DNA of 64,000 nt, taken from Micromonospora sp. WMMA1947 (GTDB lineage Bacteria > Actinomycetota > Actinomycetes > Mycobacteriales > Micromonosporaceae). Under the pieces are notes generated by a model, which worked only from the letters and a program-made list of their open reading frames with translations, was not told the origin of the DNA and made no database searches. The stretch covers positions 1,612,001 to 1,676,000 of the forward strand of contig NZ_CP114909.1 of NCBI RefSeq assembly GCF_027497355.1. The letters run 5' to 3'. The translations under genes were made by a program, and so were the position numbers. Shown here piece after piece: positions 62,314 through 64,000 of this stretch (positions are counted from its first letter, which is position 1; each line of letters opens with the position of its first letter).

Positions 62314-62366
62314 ACTTCAGAAGTTACGCTCGTTTCACAAAGTTGTGAAGACTGTAAGGTCACGGC
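62314..62366. promoter_or_regulatory. Operators and leaderless promoter between ABC exporter and MarR/GbsR-type regulator
   Basis: TTCACAA-AG-TTGTGAA (62334-62349) is a perfect 7-2-7 palindrome, and ACTTC-A-GAAGT (62314-62324) is a second one directly before the ATPase start. TAAGGT (62355-62360) lies six bases before the regulator GTG. The regulator probably controls both genes. Confidence 0.78.
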
Positions 62367-62891
62367 GTGAGTGTCGAGGAGCCGACCATGAACGTGCCGT
62401 CCCGTCACGACGAGGAGGAGGTCCACCTCTTCATCGAGCGGATGGCGATGGCCTTCGCCGACGTGGGCTTCCCCCGGATGGCCGCCCGGGTCCTGTTCAC
62501 GGTGATGAGCGCCGACGACCCGCTCACCGCCGGCGAGATCGCCGAGCGGCTCGGCGTCAGCGCGGCGGCGGTCAGCGGCGCGGTGCGCTACCTGACCCAG
62601 TTCGCCATGCTGGTCCGCGAGCCGGTCAAGGGCTCCCGGCGCGACCGCTACCGGATGCCGGACAACCCCTGGTACGAGGCGACGATCACCAAGACCACGC
62701 TCTACAAGAACTTCATCGACATCGCCGCCGGCGGGGTCGACGCGCTGCACGGCCGCAGCACCCCGGCCGGTGAACGGGTGGCCGAGATGCGCGACTTCTT
62801 CCTCTTCGTACAGGAGGAACTGGAGTCGCTCGGCGACCGCTGGCGTGCCCGGCGGGCCGCGACCGGGCACGGCGGCCCGGCCGGCGGCTGA
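62367..62891 (+). CDS. MarR/GbsR-family transcriptional regulator
   Basis: The 174-residue protein has a winged helix-turn-helix (LTAGEIAERLGVSAAAVSGA, then VRYLTQFAMLVREPVKGSRRDRYRM) followed by a long helical C-terminal part. This is the layout of GbsR-like MarR relatives that govern exporters. It is divergent from the ABC exporter and probably represses it. The GTG start has a -10 six bases upstream. The inducer is unknown. Confidence 0.88.
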   Translation: MSVEEPTMNVPSRHDEEEVHLFIERMAMAFADVGFPRMAARVLFTVMSADDPLTAGEIAERLGVSAAAVSGAVRYLTQFAMLVREPVKGSRRDRYRMPDNPWYEATITKTTLYKNFIDIAAGGVDALHGRSTPAGERVAEMRDFFLFVQEELESLGDRWRARRAATGHGGPAGG

Positions 62892-62895
62892 ACCG

Positions 62896-63453
62896 TCAGC
62901 GGGTGTTGCCCCAGCGCGCCTGCTCCAGCAACTCCACCGCGCGGTCCCGGGTGGACGGGTCGTCGTCGGCGCGCAGCATCGCTGTCGCCTCGTCCACCGC
63001 GTCGGTCAGGTGCCGCCACTGCAGGTCCCGCTCCCGCACCAGGTCCGACTGGGCGGCGAGCTGCCGCGTCTTCACCCACAGGTCGACGAAGACCGTCACC
63101 TTGGCCCGCAGCACCCACGGGTCGAACGGCTTGGTGAGGTAGTCGACCGCGCCGGCCGCGTAGCCGCGCAGCGCGAGCTGGGCGTCCTTGTCCGCGGCGG
63201 TCAGGAAGATGATCGGTACGTGCCGGGTCCGCTCGCGCCGCTTGATGTGGGTGGCGGTCTCGAACCCGTCCATGTCCGGCATCTGGGCGTCCAGCAGGAT
63301 CACCGCGAAGTCGTCCACCAGGAGCTGCTTGAGCGCCGCCTCGCCGCTCTCCACCGCGACCGACTGCACCGGGAGGCCCTGGAGGATCGCCTCCAGGGCC
63401 ATCAGGTTCTCCCGCCGGTCGTCCACCAGCAGGGCCTTGGCCGTCTGCGTCAC
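62896..63453 (-). CDS. Response regulator with helical output region
   Basis: The 185-residue protein has a receiver domain (residues 5-125) with the acidic pair Asp11-Asp12 (LLVDDRREN), the phosphorylation site Asp55 (ILLDAQMPDMDGFE) and the lysine in LTKPFD. The remaining 60 residues are helical, with no DNA-binding domain. It starts within the stop of the upstream hybrid kinase gene (4-base overlap) and is probably its partner, acting through protein contacts. Confidence 0.92.
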   Translation of the reverse strand: MTQTAKALLVDDRRENLMALEAILQGLPVQSVAVESGEAALKQLLVDDFAVILLDAQMPDMDGFETATHIKRRERTRHVPIIFLTAADKDAQLALRGYAAGAVDYLTKPFDPWVLRAKVTVFVDLWVKTRQLAAQSDLVRERDLQWRHLTDAVDEATAMLRADDDPSTRDRAVELLEQARWGNTR

Positions 63454-64000
63454 GCGTTCTCCTCGCCTCGGCTCCGGCCGATCCAGGACGCCATCAGTTC
63501 GATCAGCTCGTCCAGGTCCACCGGCTTGGTGATGTAGTCGCTGCCGCCGGCGCCGAGCGCCGACTCCCGGTCGCCGGGCATCGCCTTGGCGGTCAGGAAG
63601 ACGATCGGCAGGTCCGCGAACCGGTGGTTGCGGCGGATCTGCGCTGTCGTCTCGTACCCGTCCTGGTCCGGCATCATGGCGTCCATCAGGACGATGTCCA
63701 CCTCCGGGTGCTCGGCGAGCTGGCGGACGCCGTCCGCCCCGTTGTCCGAGTACAACACGGTCATCCCGTGCAGTTCCAACGCGGACGTCAGCGCGAACAC
63801 GTTCCGCACGTCGTCGTCGATGATCAACACGGTCACGCCGTCCAGGCGTCGGGTGGCGGGCGTCTCCTGCGGCTGCGGCAGCTCCATGGGCATGAGCAGC
63901 GACGACGGCAGGCCCGCGCGGCTCGGCGACGGTGGCGCCGGTGCCACCACCGCGTCCGGCGCCAGCACGTCGGGTACGAACAGAGTGAACGTCGAACCCT
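63450..64000 (-). CDS. Hybrid sensor histidine kinase, C-terminal part
   Basis: The frame is open to the right edge, so only the last 183 or so residues are seen. It starts with the end of the kinase ATPase domain (GSTFTLFVPDV), then a Pro-rich linker and a receiver domain. The receiver has VLIIDDDVRNVFAL, the phosphorylation site in VLMDAMMPDQDGYE and the lysine in YITKPVD. The ending reads ...SRGEENA. It passes phosphate within the protein and probably to the following response regulator. Sensor and kinase core lie outside the window. Confidence 0.9.
   Translation of the reverse strand, partial: GSTFTLFVPDVLAPDAVVAPAPPSPSRAGLPSSLLMPMELPQPQETPATRRLDGVTVLIIDDDVRNVFALTSALELHGMTVLYSDNGADGVRQLAEHPEVDIVLMDAMMPDQDGYETTAQIRRNHRFADLPIVFLTAKAMPGDRESALGAGGSDYITKPVDLDELIELMASWIGRSRGEENA

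Overview
The window is about 64 kb of very GC-rich, densely coded actinobacterial chromosome. GTG starts, 1- and 4-base gene overlaps, a BldC-type developmental regulator, WXG/YbaB-type small secretion genes, the futalosine menaquinone route and a paaABCDE operon together fit Micromonospora or a close relative in the Micromonosporaceae. The genus is inferred from gene content and style; no rRNA is present to confirm it.

Layout. 1-5796 holds the front of a complex I operon (nuoA-B-C-D-E and the start of nuoF, minus strand) behind a geranylgeranyl-reductase-type flavoprotein. 5931-9913 has a small ORF, menG, an LPVTG-anchored surface protein and mqnC. 9987-10672 is a VapBC-like toxin-antitoxin pair. 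11441-15207 is the phenylacetyl-CoA epoxidase operon paaABCDE. 15567-17482 holds two tandem secreted serine-hydrolase paralogues. mqnA, an ArsR-MFS pair, a HigBA-like pair and a HelD-type helicase follow to 23434. 23473-25697 is a four-gene WXG/YbaB cassette. 25847-28334 carries an ABC-2 exporter and a VOC protein. 28700-31815 is a corrinoid transporter (btuFCD) behind a cobalamin riboswitch. 31899-34769 has two divergent secreted peptidases. 34860-36770 is the mqnE operon. 36993-42659 has an NlpC/P60 hydrolase, a proline-rich membrane protein and a DEAD-box helicase. 42736-43850 is a small accessory-looking patch. 43926-47527 holds metabolic genes, an Lrp regulator and bldC. 47585-51750 has mqnM (ubiX), a class I terpene synthase, mqnP (ubiA) and mqnL (ubiD). 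51844-52932 is an AhpD-like/MarR pair. 53167-59186 is hemL plus system II cytochrome c maturation. 59333-64000 ends with a STAS protein, an ABC exporter with its regulator, and a response regulator with a truncated hybrid kinase.

How it fits together. The dominant theme is respiration. Futalosine-route genes (mqnA, mqnC, mqnE, and probable mqnP, mqnL, mqnM), menG and a side-chain reductase would make the quinone that complex I reduces, while hemL and ccdA-resB-ccsB supply heme and cytochrome c. mqnB and mqnD are not in the window.

The less expected content is mostly outside classical genes: a 55-bp structured repeat in three copies, one read in frame inside ccdA; a 67-bp palindromic repeat in three copies placed between convergent genes; a 57-bp tandem duplication read in frame at the start of paaB; a long palindrome straddling an MFS start codon; and at least ten genes with a -10-like hexamer 6-7 bases before the start codon, suggesting leaderless transcription. 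All functional calls rest on motif and context reading; no database search was run.
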